A DNA stretch of 18,068 nt from Ruminococcus sp. UBA3767 (GCA_002371625.1 DFFV01000044.1:1-18068); one strand, 5' to 3'; positions 1 to 7,315 are shown, counted from the first letter of the stretch. Numbers and translations are program-made. Notes: generated from the letters alone by a model not told the origin.

Positions 1-116
1 CCCCAAACCTTTTTAATATGCACACCTTGAAGCATTATCATCGTATACTTGATGATTGGTCAGGTTAGATTTCTCTAAAAAGATTTCTTCTCTTACTCCC
101 TTATAGACTCTCAGTC

Positions 117-157
117 ATTTTTGGTGCTTGGGAGTGCAGCTCCCAAGTGCCAAAAAT
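117..157. repeat. Long palindrome (17-18 bp stem)
   Basis: A near-perfect inverted repeat: the left arm begins ATTTTTGG and contains CTTGGGAG, the right arm starts CTCCCAAG and ends CCAAAAAT. The loop is about 5 nt and there are only two G-U type mismatches. The Ts precede and the As follow the stem, so it does not have intrinsic terminator polarity on either strand. It lies about 90 bp beyond the thiE stop codon and could be a dispersed intergenic palindrome. Confidence 0.6.
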
Positions 158-186
158 CATTAAAAGTTTCTGAGGGGGGCACGGGG

Positions 187-208
187 GGAACTCTTTTCAA
201 AGAGTTCC
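187..208. repeat. Perfect 10-bp inverted repeat
   Basis: The arms GGAACTCTTT and AAAGAGTTCC are perfect and separated by 2 nt, directly after a G-rich run (GAGGGGGGCACGGGGGG). It lies 40 bp past the thiE stop. No U-tract follows on the minus strand, so it may stabilise or mark the 3' end of the thi transcript rather than terminate it. The rest of 1-248 holds no gene I can support; an ATCATC/GATGAT inverted repeat lies at 37-56. Confidence 0.55.
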
Positions 209-248
209 AGCCCGACTATTCACCAAACATACGACGGCAAATTCTGAT

Positions 249-887
249 TTATATCCCCAGCTTATCTTTTACCGCAGCTGACAGCTCTTTTACTGCAGCT
301 TCGGGGTCATCCGCTTTCATTATTGCGCTCACTGCGCACACGCCTTTTATATCTATCCCTTTGAGCACGTCAATGTTATCCTTGTTCAGTCCGCCGATAG
401 CGTTGACGGGGATAGGCACGGCTTTGCATATCTTATCAAGCATCTCCGTTGAGGTCAGCACCGTTTTCACCTTGGTGGTCGTGGGGTAGATAGCGCCCAC
501 GCCGAGGTAATCTGCGCCCTGCTTGTAAGCCTCGGTTGCCTGCTCGACTGTTTTTGCGGTCGCACCTATTATAAAATCTTTACCGAGGATCTTTCTCGCA
601 GTCTTTATCGGCATATCGCTCTGCCCGAGGTGGACTCCCTCCACGCCTGCTGCGAGAGCAACGTCCACACGGTCATCAATTATCAGCGGCACGCCGAACT
701 GCTTTGCAAGCGCATGGACTTTCTGTGCAAGGTCGATGTACTCTCTTGTGGTGCGCTCCTTTTCACGCAGCTGTATCAGCGTTACACCGCCTGCAAGCGC
801 CGAGCCTACACGGGAAAGAAACTCCTCCTCGCTGTATGGTGTGCTGTCGGTTATAAAATATATTCTTGTGTTCAGTTCCTTCATCAT
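249..887 (-). CDS. thiE: Thiamine-phosphate synthase ThiE
   Basis: ThiE joins HMP pyrophosphate and thiazole phosphate (THZ-P) to make thiamine monophosphate in the cytoplasm. The protein is about 212 residues, normal for the family, and has the TIM-barrel signatures in order: TLIQLREKE, IIDDRVDVALAAGVEGVHLG, GATAKT, GADYLGVGAIYPTTTK and VNAIGGL. The start is ATG at 887 (or the adjacent ATG at 884), with AAAGGAG 5-8 bases upstream; an in-frame upstream ATG at 920 would overlap thiM and lacks a ribosome site. It is the last gene of thiW-thiM-thiE, 25 bp after thiM, whose kinase product is its substrate. HMP-PP must come from a kinase (ThiD) not present in the window. It should be under the TPP riboswitch at the head of the operon. 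Confidence 0.95.
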   Translation of the reverse strand: MMKELNTRIYFITDSTPYSEEEFLSRVGSALAGGVTLIQLREKERTTREYIDLAQKVHALAKQFGVPLIIDDRVDVALAAGVEGVHLGQSDMPIKTARKILGKDFIIGATAKTVEQATEAYKQGADYLGVGAIYPTTTKVKTVLTSTEMLDKICKAVPIPVNAIGGLNKDNIDVLKGIDIKGVCAVSAIMKADDPEAAVKELSAAVKDKLGI

Positions 888-912
888 ATCTGCTCCTTTT
901 GGTGTTTGCCTG

Positions 913-1707
913 TTAAACATCGCTCAGGCTGATCTTTGCAAGCTCGGTAATCTGCTTATTCGTTACTGTTGAAAGTGCATCGAGCAGCCCTGTGTAAAAG
1001 CTGCCTGCGCCCTTGTCCGTCTGTGCAAGCTCGCCGCATATACCGAAAACTGCGCACGCCGAAACTGCCGCATTAAATGCATCTGCGCTTGAAAGGTAAG
1101 CGGCGCACAGCGCACCCTGCATACAGCCCGTGCCCGTTATTGTTGAAAGCTGGGGGCAGCCGTTGGCAATAAGTGCAATGCGTTTTCCGTTGGTAACTAT
1201 GTCGGTCTTCCCGCTTGCGAGCACAACTGTGCCGTATCTTTTTGCAAGCTGCACAGCTGCATTTGCCGCATCTTTTTCGCTCAGGCCTTTATCGGCATCA
1301 ACGCCCGATGAGGTGTACCTTGCATCAAACAGCGCATTTATCTCGGAATAGTTGCCCTTGATGACGCTTGGCAGGGAAGTGCCGATAAGACGCAGCGCAT
1401 AATCTCTTCGTGTTGGCAGGCAAGCCGAACCGCAAACGTCAAGCAAAAAGGGGATACCTTTCATTCGTGCGGTGGAAGCGCTTATCGCCATTGAGGTCTT
1501 GCGCACATCGGTGATATTTCCCATGTTGAGCATAAGTGCGCCTGCTGATGAGGTGATAACGGCTGCTTCCTCGGGGTGCTCCGCCATCATCGGTCTTGCG
1601 CCTGCGCAAAGTATCACATTGGCGCAGCCGTTTATCGAGATGGGATTTGTAATGCAATGTATGAGCGGAGCGTTCTGCTTAACGGCCGCTGTTATTTTTT
1701 CTGTCAT
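913..1707 (-). CDS. thiM: Hydroxyethylthiazole kinase ThiM
   Basis: ThiM phosphorylates 4-methyl-5-(2-hydroxyethyl)thiazole, the salvage route to the thiazole half of thiamine. The 264-residue protein is full length. Visible family motifs are PLIHCITNPISINGCAN near the N-terminus, MAEHPEEA, LLDVCGSAC, VIKGNYSEI, VLASGKTDIV and the catalytic ITGTGCMQGAL loop in which the Cys is typical of ThiM. The start ATG at 1707 has AAAAAGGAG about 11 bases upstream. It lies between thiW, the likely transporter for its substrate, and thiE, which uses its product. A terminator-like hairpin sits in the 112-bp gap before it, so its expression may be lower than that of thiW. Confidence 0.96.
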   Translation of the reverse strand: MTEKITAAVKQNAPLIHCITNPISINGCANVILCAGARPMMAEHPEEAAVITSSAGALMLNMGNITDVRKTSMAISASTARMKGIPFLLDVCGSACLPTRRDYALRLIGTSLPSVIKGNYSEINALFDARYTSSGVDADKGLSEKDAANAAVQLAKRYGTVVLASGKTDIVTNGKRIALIANGCPQLSTITGTGCMQGALCAAYLSSADAFNAAVSACAVFGICGELAQTDKGAGSFYTGLLDALSTVTNKQITELAKISLSDV

Positions 1708-1737
1708 TGCTGCTTTGCTCCTTTTTGTTTCGTATAA

Positions 1738-1791
1738 TCAAAAAGGGCAGGAGAACGCAGCGCATTTGTGCGCCGCAATGCTCTCATGCCC
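1738..1791 (-). terminator. Intra-operon hairpin with U-tract
   Basis: On the minus strand the thiW-thiM gap carries GGGCA...TGCCC, then GAGA/TCTC, then GCGCA-CAAA-TGCGC, followed by TTTTT. This is an imperfect stem of about 18 bp with the polarity of an intrinsic terminator. It is placed to attenuate read-through from thiW into thiM-thiE or to mark an RNA processing site. Confidence 0.6.
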
Positions 1792-1819
1792 GTTGGATAT
1801 GCTTACCGCTTTTGCAGGA

Positions 1820-2548
1820 TCACTGTGAATCCTGTGCCGGCTTTTTCAGCTTTTTGATAACAAAGTATATCACTGCCGCTGCCGCAAATGCTATCAGCGA
1901 GCCGTATGCGGTGTACCTTGTAAAGCCTGCGCTCAGCTTGAACATTCCCGAAACTATCTCTATCACCACAAAGGCGATAGCTCCGAATGCGGCGATAGTC
2001 AGCGTGGTGGAAAGCACACTGCTCCTGTCCGAATAAACAGGTGAGCCGAGCATTTCCTGCATTTTAGCAAGGCTGCCGTTGTCAGCGAGCTTGCGCAGGA
2101 AAAAGTAAGCTATGCTGCCGCCGATGAGTGTTCCTGCGATGAAGGACGGGATATAGAACACCCAGCCAAGCCCCTCCTTGTGCCAGATAAACCTCATAAC
2201 AGGGTAGGAAACGACTGCGCCGATGATGCCTGTTCCAATTACTTCACCCAGCACAGCGCAGATTATTTTCCCCTTTGAGAGCCTGTAAAAAACTCCCGAA
2301 AGAAATGCGCCGAACACTGCACCTGTAAGTGCAAGGGGCGGAATGCCCATAAGAGCCATTCGTATTATACCTATTATCGTTGCGCAGATAAGCGAATACC
2401 ACGGTCCGAGCAGGACCGAGCACACTATGTTTATCAGGTGTGCCATCGGGCACATTCCTTCAACTCTCAATATTGGCGAAATGACAACGCCGAGTGCTAT
2501 GAGCATTGAGAGCACGACCATTTTTAAAAGATTCTTTGATCCTTTCAC
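1820..2548 (-). CDS. thiW: ECF transporter S component ThiW
   Basis: An integral membrane substrate-binding (S) component of an energy-coupling-factor transporter, predicted to import the thiazole precursor of thiamine. The roughly 242-residue protein is very hydrophobic with five to six membrane segments. It has the ThiW-like stretches VVISPILRVEGMCPMAHLIN and GIIRMALMGIPPLALTGAVFGAF, and ends in a short Lys-rich tail (VIKKLKKPAQ). The start is taken as GTG at 2548 because GAGGGA lies 5-6 bases upstream; an upstream TTG at 2569 would place that ribosome site inside the gene. No ECF A/A'/T genes are nearby, so it probably shares a general energising module encoded elsewhere. First gene after the TPP riboswitch; context with thiM and thiE strongly supports the substrate. 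Confidence 0.9.
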   Translation of the reverse strand: MKGSKNLLKMVVLSMLIALGVVISPILRVEGMCPMAHLINIVCSVLLGPWYSLICATIIGIIRMALMGIPPLALTGAVFGAFLSGVFYRLSKGKIICAVLGEVIGTGIIGAVVSYPVMRFIWHKEGLGWVFYIPSFIAGTLIGGSIAYFFLRKLADNGSLAKMQEMLGSPVYSDRSSVLSTTLTIAAFGAIAFVVIEIVSGMFKLSAGFTRYTAYGSLIAFAAAAVIYFVIKKLKKPAQDSQ

Positions 2549-2726
2549 TTGAGTTCCCTCTTTTCGCAAAATTGTCGGTCGCAGATCAATTTCTGCCTCT
2601 CACCTCGAAACACGAGTTCCCATCGCAAAAATACAAGACACAAGGCGCTCCCCTTCTATCCGCCCGAATGCACGGGATCAGCGTTAAAGTCACTTCCTTT
2701 CTGAGTTGTAAAAATGAATATGAGCA

Positions 2727-2759
2727 GTAAAAAAAGGACTGCTCGCTCGGGCAGCCCTT
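2727..2759 (-). terminator. Riboswitch-linked intrinsic terminator
   Basis: On the minus strand AAGGGCTGC pairs with GCAGTCCTT (one G-U) around an 8-nt loop, followed by seven Ts. It lies about 25 bases after the TPP aptamer and about 180 bases before thiW, so it is the likely expression platform: TPP binding would favour this hairpin and stop transcription. Confidence 0.85.
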
Positions 2760-2779
2760 CGTAAAAATACACAGATGAA

Positions 2780-2872
2780 AAAAACATTCCTACGTTGGCA
2801 TTACCCAAATCAGGTCTACGGTCAAAGGTCACTACCTTTATCTCAGCCTGTAACACAAGCTCCCGTTCAGAT
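2780..2872 (-). promoter_or_regulatory. TPP riboswitch (THI element)
   Basis: The minus strand carries the aptamer core in order: GGGAGC, GCTGAGAT, a small AAAGGT/ACCTTT hairpin, ACCTGATTTGGGTAATGCC and AACGTAGGAA. These match the conserved CUGAGA and CCUGAU...GGAUAAUGCC...GUAGGGA segments of the TPP-binding family. It is followed by a terminator and the thiW-thiM-thiE operon, exactly the expected client. The remainder of the gap to thiW (2549-2726) is leader RNA in which I see no convincing gene. Confidence 0.95.
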
Positions 2873-2908
2873 ATATCGGATAAGAGCTGTTCGCCCTTAT
2901 CTATTTAT

Positions 2909-2937
2909 ATTATACACCCACCGATCGCATATTTCAA
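2909..2937 (-). promoter_or_regulatory. Promoter of the thi operon
   Basis: TTGAAA at 2937-2932 and TATAAT at 2914-2909 on the minus strand are separated by 17 bp. Transcription would start near 2902, about 30 bases before the TPP aptamer. It lies just after nadE, so the thi operon is independent of nadE. Confidence 0.85.
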
Positions 2938-2961
2938 GAACATTCGGTGAATTTTTTTCGC

Positions 2962-3690
2962 TTACATTTCCGGCTTGAACGACGGCATCAGCTGCAGCTT
3001 GAAAAGATTCATCTTATGCTTGCGGTCGATAAGCTCTTTGGTCTTTTCGTCCTCGCACACGCCGGTCCTGATATACTTATCAAGCACTGCGTAGGTGAAG
3101 CCGAGGTTATCCTCATCGCTCTTGCCCGAAAGCCCGTCCGACGGCACCTTATCCACCAGAACATCGGGAAGCCCAAGTTCTCTGCCTATCGCCTTTACTT
3201 CTGTGACCGTAAGATGCGAAAGCGGACTTAGATCGCCGACCGAATCGCCGTAGCGTGTTGAATAACCGACCCAGTCCTCAGAGAGATTGCAGGTGTTTAC
3301 CACACGTCCGTTGCAGCACTGACCTATCGCATAAAGCGTTGACATTCTCAGCCTTGGCGGAAGATTGACCCTTGCCTGCGTGGTAAATTCCAGCTCCTTT
3401 GGCAAAGCGCTCACAAGCCCGTCAAAAGCGTCCTTGATGTTTACAGTGTAGCTTTTTATGCCAAGATGCTTTACCAGCAGCTGAGCGCAGTCGATATCGC
3501 TCTGCTCGCCGTTTGGCATAAGCACGCCTATCACTCTTTCCTTGCCAAGTGCGTGAACGCAAAGCGCCGCAGCCACTGAGGAATCCTTTCCGCCGGAAAT
3601 GCCGATGACAGCATTGCAGCCCTTTCCGTTTTGCTCAAAAAAATCAACTATCCAGGCAGATGCCTGCTCGATTATTTTTTTTGTATCCAT
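2962..3690 (-). CDS. nadE: NH3-dependent NAD+ synthetase NadE
   Basis: NadE adenylates nicotinic acid adenine dinucleotide with ATP and amidates it with ammonia to give NAD+. The 242-residue protein is a stand-alone synthetase with no N-terminal glutaminase domain, so it should use free ammonia. The ATP-pyrophosphatase P-loop SGGKDSS is at residues 32-38. Later signatures are QARVNLPPRLRMSTLYAIGQ, VVNTCNLSEDWVGYSTRYGD and the C-terminal VPSDGL.GKSDEDNLGFTY substrate loop. The start ATG at 3690 has AAAAGGAG about 9 bases upstream. It is transcribed toward the thi operon but separated by that operon's own promoter. I did not find a convincing promoter in the 208-bp gap shared with the divergent lipoprotein gene. 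Confidence 0.95.
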   Translation of the reverse strand: MDTKKIIEQASAWIVDFFEQNGKGCNAVIGISGGKDSSVAAALCVHALGKERVIGVLMPNGEQSDIDCAQLLVKHLGIKSYTVNIKDAFDGLVSALPKELEFTTQARVNLPPRLRMSTLYAIGQCCNGRVVNTCNLSEDWVGYSTRYGDSVGDLSPLSHLTVTEVKAIGRELGLPDVLVDKVPSDGLSGKSDEDNLGFTYAVLDKYIRTGVCEDEKTKELIDRKHKMNLFKLQLMPSFKPEM

Positions 3691-3840
3691 TGTACATTAC
3701 TCCTTTTTTATTATTGCAGAGCCTGTGTTCGTTCGGACACAAGCCCAAAAAGCCGGTATCAACAGGTTTTCGTTCGTTTGATCTGGTTTTATAAAAAATA
3801 TCCTGCGGGATACATTTTGGACACAAGTTCCCCTTATTAT

Positions 3841-3870
3841 GTGTTCAAGGTAAGACGAAGAACACTTACC
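3841..3870 (+). other. Interleaved inverted repeats before lipoprotein gene
   Basis: GTGTTC (3841-3846) pairs with GAACAC (3860-3865), and GGTAAG (3849-3854) pairs with CTTACC (3865-3870). The two dyads overlap and cannot both form fully. They lie 30-60 bases before the ATG at 3899 and could be a leader switch or a protein site; this is weak evidence alone. Confidence 0.3.
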
Positions 3871-3898
3871 AAATACAGAAAAATAGGGGTACAATACT

Positions 3899-5182
3899 AT
3901 GAAAAAACAGTTTATTTCAGCTATCGTTTCTATTCTTGCAGCAGCCTTTATGATGACAGGCTGCGGAAGTACGGCAGACAGCGTTAAGGACACAGGCGCT
4001 GCGGCTGACAGCTCACAGGCTCAGGTTACAACGGTGTCCACAGCGGAAAGCTCGCAGGCTGAAACAACTACAACAGCCAAGCAGCCTGCACAGGCAGTGA
4101 CCACCACGCAGGCACAGCAAAAGCCCTCACAGACCACTGCACAGACAACGACTGCTGCCACCGCCAAAAAGGCAGAGAACAGATCCGCTTCCGCAAAGAC
4201 CGGAAGGATATCCGACAGCTACAAGAAATACAAGGAGCTGAAGCTCAGCGGAGAAGAGAAGGACAAGATCACCACGACCGATTTTTGCTACATCGAGTCG
4301 GACAAGTATGTTCTGCTTATGGAAAAGGATCTTGTGATTCCGGGAGATCTCAAAAAGAATTTCGACGCTATAATCAACAGCCTTGAAAAGTACACCGGAC
4401 TTTCTTACTGCCCCGACAGCTACGACTACACGAAAACTATCGACTTTGCACGGAGCAAGTACGGCTTCAACCCGTGGGAGGGAATGGACTACGGCAAGAA
4501 GATACCTATCGAGCTTATCGTTGATAGAAAGGACGAGGGACTTATCTCCTGTGCGTGCAACCAGTTCGTTACGCTGGAGCTGAATGCGATGTACACCGAC
4601 GAGCTGTGGAACTCCGTTCCGTCTTACAGGGACAACACCAGCTGGAAACGCTACAGCTTCATCGACTACCACAGCGTAGCTCACGAGCTCACCCACGCTA
4701 TCACAGAAAGAAGCGCCTCGCTGACCAAGATAATGGCAGAGGGCAGCGCCGATTACTATGCAAAGAAGGTCCTCGGGGATCTCATAAAGGTTAAGGGAAT
4801 GACCAAGGATATGAAAAGATCTCTCGAAGTAAGTCAGATGCTGAAATGGGACCTTCCCGAGAAGATAACGGCTGCCAATGCCGAAAAGGTATTCCTCAGG
4901 GACTATTCCGAGATATCGTCCGCAGACAGGGGAGCTGAATACAGGCTCGGCAGCGAGTTCTGCGACTATCTTGCCAAAACACATGGCAAGGACTTTATGA
5001 AGAGGTATATGGATGCGATAAAGGCTGACCCGCAGCTCAGAAACGAGAGCAGACCCAACGAGGGCTACAGAAAAGAGATAATGCAAAAGCACATCGGGCT
5101 GTTCAAGAAACTCTTTGGCGAGGACGTTTTCACAAAGTTCGGCAGAGATTACAGCAAGTATGAATTGAAAGTCAAGTTATGA
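3899..5182 (+). CDS. Lipoprotein with HExxH zinc-peptidase motif
   Basis: A predicted surface lipoprotein of 427 residues. The N-terminus has a signal peptide with a lipobox ending MMTGC (acylated Cys at residue 22). A Thr/Gln/Ala-rich linker runs from about 30 to 95, likely a wall-spanning spacer. The globular part holds VAHELTHAITER, with the zinc motif HELTH at 262-266, and AEGSADYYA, whose Glu at 281 is placed like the third ligand of gluzincin peptidases. This suggests an active metallopeptidase on the outer face of the membrane, but substrate and exact family are unknown. The start ATG has only a modest AGGGG ribosome site. It is monocistronic, with a strong terminator after it, convergent with the ABC operon. 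Codon use matches its neighbours. Confidence 0.85.
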   Translation: MKKQFISAIVSILAAAFMMTGCGSTADSVKDTGAAADSSQAQVTTVSTAESSQAETTTTAKQPAQAVTTTQAQQKPSQTTAQTTTAATAKKAENRSASAKTGRISDSYKKYKELKLSGEEKDKITTTDFCYIESDKYVLLMEKDLVIPGDLKKNFDAIINSLEKYTGLSYCPDSYDYTKTIDFARSKYGFNPWEGMDYGKKIPIELIVDRKDEGLISCACNQFVTLELNAMYTDELWNSVPSYRDNTSWKRYSFIDYHSVAHELTHAITERSASLTKIMAEGSADYYAKKVLGDLIKVKGMTKDMKRSLEVSQMLKWDLPEKITAANAEKVFLRDYSEISSADRGAEYRLGSEFCDYLAKTHGKDFMKRYMDAIKADPQLRNESRPNEGYRKEIMQKHIGLFKKLFGEDVFTKFGRDYSKYELKVKL

Positions 5183-5213
5183 TCTGATCTCAGCTAAACT
5201 GTATATGTTTTAT

Positions 5214-5243
5214 CGGGGGCTGTCGTAAAGCCCCCGTTTTTTT
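5214..5243 (+). terminator. Intrinsic terminator
   Basis: CGGGGGCT and AGCCCCCG form a perfect 8-bp GC-rich stem with a 7-nt loop, followed by seven Ts. It ends the lipoprotein transcript 32 bp after its stop. There is no U-tract in the opposite orientation. Confidence 0.92.
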
Positions 5244-5263
5244 ATCAGCCGTCAGCGGCGGCG

Positions 5264-6028
5264 TTACTGCTTGAAGCGTGAGAGGAACTGCTTTGTTCTT
5301 TCGTTCTGCGTATTTCCGAAAAGCTCATCGGGAGAGCCCTCCTCAACGATAACTCCCTCGTCCATAAAAATAACGTGGTTGGCAACGTCCCTTGCAAAAG
5401 CCATTTCGTGCGTTACTATGACCATAGTCATTTTTTCCTTGGCAAGCTCTTTTATTACCTTCAGTATCTCTCCCGTAAGCTCGGGATCGAGTGCTGAGGT
5501 CGGCTCGTCAAAAAAGAGTATCTGCGGTTTAAGTGCAAGCGCACGGGCTATTGAAACTCGCTGCTGCTGTCCTCCCGAAAGCTCACACGGGTAGGCTTTT
5601 TCTTTGCCCGAAAGCCCCATTTTGTCAAGCAGATCAATAGCGTTATGCTCAGCCTGCGACTTTTCCTGTTTAAGAACGTGCACAGGTGCCTGAGTGATGT
5701 TGTGCAGCACGTTAAGGTGCGGGAACAGGTTGAAGTTCTGGAACACAAGACCTATTTTCAGCCTTATATCACGCAGTTCCTTTTTGGAGGCGTAAACTAC
5801 CTTGCCTTTTTGCTCATCGGTATAAAACATTTTAGTGCCGTCAACGGTCATCTCGCCTCCGTCGGCTTTTTCAAGCTGGTTTATGCAGCGCAGCAGTGTT
5901 GATTTTCCGCTTCCCGAAGGACCGATTATCGCAACTACCTGCCCCTGCTCAACGTTGAAGGAGATATCCTTGAGGACTTTAAGTGAATCAAAGCTCTTAG
6001 CTATATTTTTAACTTCCAGAATCGCCAC
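5264..6028 (-). CDS. Polar amino-acid ABC transporter ATPase
   Basis: Cytoplasmic ATP-hydrolysing subunit of a polar amino-acid importer of the GlnQ/HisP type. The 254 residues include Walker A GPSGSGKST (36-44), Q-loop Gln97 in VFQNFNLFPH, signature LSGGQQQR (150-157), Walker B ILFFDEPTSALD (170-181) and the switch His in IVTHEM. The GTG start at 6028 is chosen because AGGAGG lies 8 bases upstream. It follows the permease gene by 12 bp in the same operon. The exact amino acid (glutamine, cystine, arginine or other) cannot be told from the ATPase. Confidence 0.93.
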   Translation of the reverse strand: MAILEVKNIAKSFDSLKVLKDISFNVEQGQVVAIIGPSGSGKSTLLRCINQLEKADGGEMTVDGTKMFYTDEQKGKVVYASKKELRDIRLKIGLVFQNFNLFPHLNVLHNITQAPVHVLKQEKSQAEHNAIDLLDKMGLSGKEKAYPCELSGGQQQRVSIARALALKPQILFFDEPTSALDPELTGEILKVIKELAKEKMTMVIVTHEMAFARDVANHVIFMDEGVIVEEGSPDELFGNTQNERTKQFLSRFKQ

Positions 6029-6040
6029 AGAAAAGCCCTC

Positions 6041-6754
6041 CTATCTGTAATAATTGAATTTTTTTTCTATCAGCGCAAATGCCAGCGTAACTATCGCATT
6101 GAGTATAAAGTAGAAAAGTCCTGCGATGAAAAGCGGCAGTATTGAGCTGTAAAAGTTCATCTGCTGCTTAGCCTTCATAGTTATCTCGGCATAAGCGATG
6201 ATATTTGCAAGCGAGGTATCCTTTACAAGCACGATGACCTCGTTTGAGGTAGCAGGAATGACTCTTTTGGTCACCTGCGGAAGAATTATCCTGAAAAACG
6301 TCTGCATCTTCGTCATTCCCAGCATATACGAGGCTTCGTACTGTCCCTTGGGGATAGAATCCACACCGCCTCTGAATATCTCGGCAAAATATGCCGCATA
6401 GTTGAGAACGAACGCCACGCTCAGCGCAATGAACATATAGTTATCGCTTCGTGTATCGATATTTTTGATAAAGTCTGCAAAAAATCCCGTTGTGCCGTCC
6501 TTTTCAAAGCTCGCCTTGAGCATTGGCACGGCATAGTAGATAGCGATTATCTGCAGCATCAGCGGAGTACCTCTCATGATAAGTATGTAAAGGTTCGTCA
6601 GCCATGCAACAGGCTTGAAACGGCACTTTTTCAGCAGCGTTACAAGCACGCCCACAGGTATCGAGAGCAGGAGAGTGACCGCAAACAGCTTGAGTGTGTT
6701 TGGCAGGTATTCAAGCAGTATACCCGTAACTTTTTTTATAGATTCCCAATCCAT
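6041..6754 (-). CDS. Polar amino-acid ABC transporter permease
   Basis: Membrane subunit of the His/Glu/Gln/Arg/opine importer family, partner of the downstream ATPase. It starts with the family pattern EYLPNTLKLFAVTLLLSIPVG, followed by LYILIMRGTPLMLQ, and contains the EAA-type coupling loop EASYMLGMTKMQTFFRIILPQ. Five or so membrane helices can be seen in about 237 residues. ATG at 6754 is preferred, with GGTGG 7 bases upstream; an in-frame GTG lies two codons earlier at 6760. The central loop (residues about 80-105, SFEKDGTTGFFADFIKNIDT) is somewhat long and may be extracellular. No solute-binding protein is encoded beside it, which is unusual for such importers. Confidence 0.92.
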   Translation of the reverse strand: MDWESIKKVTGILLEYLPNTLKLFAVTLLLSIPVGVLVTLLKKCRFKPVAWLTNLYILIMRGTPLMLQIIAIYYAVPMLKASFEKDGTTGFFADFIKNIDTRSDNYMFIALSVAFVLNYAAYFAEIFRGGVDSIPKGQYEASYMLGMTKMQTFFRIILPQVTKRVIPATSNEVIVLVKDTSLANIIAYAEITMKAKQQMNFYSSILPLFIAGLFYFILNAIVTLAFALIEKKFNYYR

Positions 6755-6830
6755 TTTCACACCACCGATAGATTATTTTGCGCTGCAGCAAGCGCCCTGT
6801 GATCCTTTCACTGCACCGCACTAACACGCT

Positions 6831-6852
6831 ACTATTATACTATAATAATAGT
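6831..6852. promoter_or_regulatory. Possible operator palindrome
   Basis: Two perfect 8-bp arms separated by 6 bp overlap the -10 box and spacer of the ABC operon promoter. Such placement fits a repressor site; the regulator is not identifiable. Part of the symmetry comes from the AT-rich -10 sequence itself. Confidence 0.4.
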
Positions 6853-6862
6853 GTGTTGTCAA
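6834..6862 (-). promoter_or_regulatory. Promoter of the ABC operon
   Basis: Perfect hexamers TTGACA (6862-6857) and TATAAT (6839-6834) with a 17-bp spacer on the minus strand. A perfect inverted repeat, ACTATTAT-N6-ATAATAGT (6831-6852), covers the -10 and most of the spacer, so a dimeric repressor could block it. The leader before the permease also has a GCGCT/AGCGC hairpin. Confidence 0.88.
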
Positions 6863-6884
6863 TTCCTGCGGAAAAGCGCAGAAA

Positions 6885-6913
6885 AATAAAAAAGCCGCCC
6901 GAAACGGACGGCT
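6885..6913 (-). terminator. Terminator of rpsT
   Basis: On the minus strand GCCGTCCG and CGGGCGGC (one G-U) form an 8-bp stem with a short loop, followed by TTTTTT. It lies directly after the rpsT stop and before the ABC operon promoter. Confidence 0.92.
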
Positions 6914-6929
6914 CTGTCTTGCCAAAGTA

Positions 6930-7181
6930 TCAGCCCAGCTTCTTAGCCAGCTGTGACTTCTTTCTTGCAGCCTTGTTCTTGTGCATAATGCCCTTGGTGC
7001 AAGCCATATCGACCTTCTTGATAGCAGCCTTAACTACCTCAGCCTTGTTCTCGGCATTCTCGTTTACTGCTGCATCAGCCTTTTTGAGAGCTGTTTTGAG
7101 GTCAGACTTGATAGCCTTGTTTCTTGCTGTTCTTGTCTGGATGACCTTAACTCTCTTCTTAGCGGATTTAATGTTTGGCAT
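6930..7181 (-). CDS. rpsT: 30S ribosomal protein S20
   Basis: S20 binds 16S rRNA near the base of the small subunit and is needed for early assembly. The 83-residue protein is short, Lys/Ala-rich and helical, beginning [20 protein letters not shown] and ending in a basic tail, as the family does. The start ATG at 7181 has a perfect AGGAGG 7 bases upstream. It has its own promoter about 105 bp upstream, an approximately 100-nt leader with a small CTTAT/ATAAG hairpin, and its own terminator. Its place next to a divergent gpr resembles the rpsT-gpr neighbourhood known in Firmicutes. Confidence 0.97.
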   Translation of the reverse strand: MPNIKSAKKRVKVIQTRTARNKAIKSDLKTALKKADAAVNENAENKAEVVKAAIKKVDMACTKGIMHKNKAARKKSQLAKKLG

Positions 7182-7286
7182 ACCGACACCTCCTAATCTG
7201 TATGAATAAAATCACGCTTATTTGGATAAGTTAGCTACAGACTGAGAGGAGATGCAGCTACTCTTAATAAACAAGCCTTGCATATT

Positions 7287-7315
7287 ATTCTACCACAACC
7301 GTGCACAAATTGCAA
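7287..7315 (-). promoter_or_regulatory. Promoter of rpsT
   Basis: TTGCAA (7315-7310) and TAGAAT (7292-7287) lie 17 bp apart on the minus strand. The transcript would start near 7280, leaving a leader of about 100 nt before rpsT. Confidence 0.75.

Noticed and set aside
2590..2700. GTG-started frame of about 35 codons on the minus strand in the thiW leader
   Set aside because: AAAGGA is only 1-2 bases from the GTG, too close for initiation, and the residues look random.
3841..3870. H-type pseudoknot like the preQ1 aptamer
   Set aside because: The two dyads interleave, but there is no loop between the second strands and no A-rich linker, so the geometry does not fit; kept only as overlapping inverted repeats.
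4127..5092. 321-codon minus-strand open frame across the lipoprotein gene
   Set aside because: It is antisense to a gene with clear lipobox and zinc motifs, has no ribosome site, and its product is a low-complexity mirror of the coding strand.
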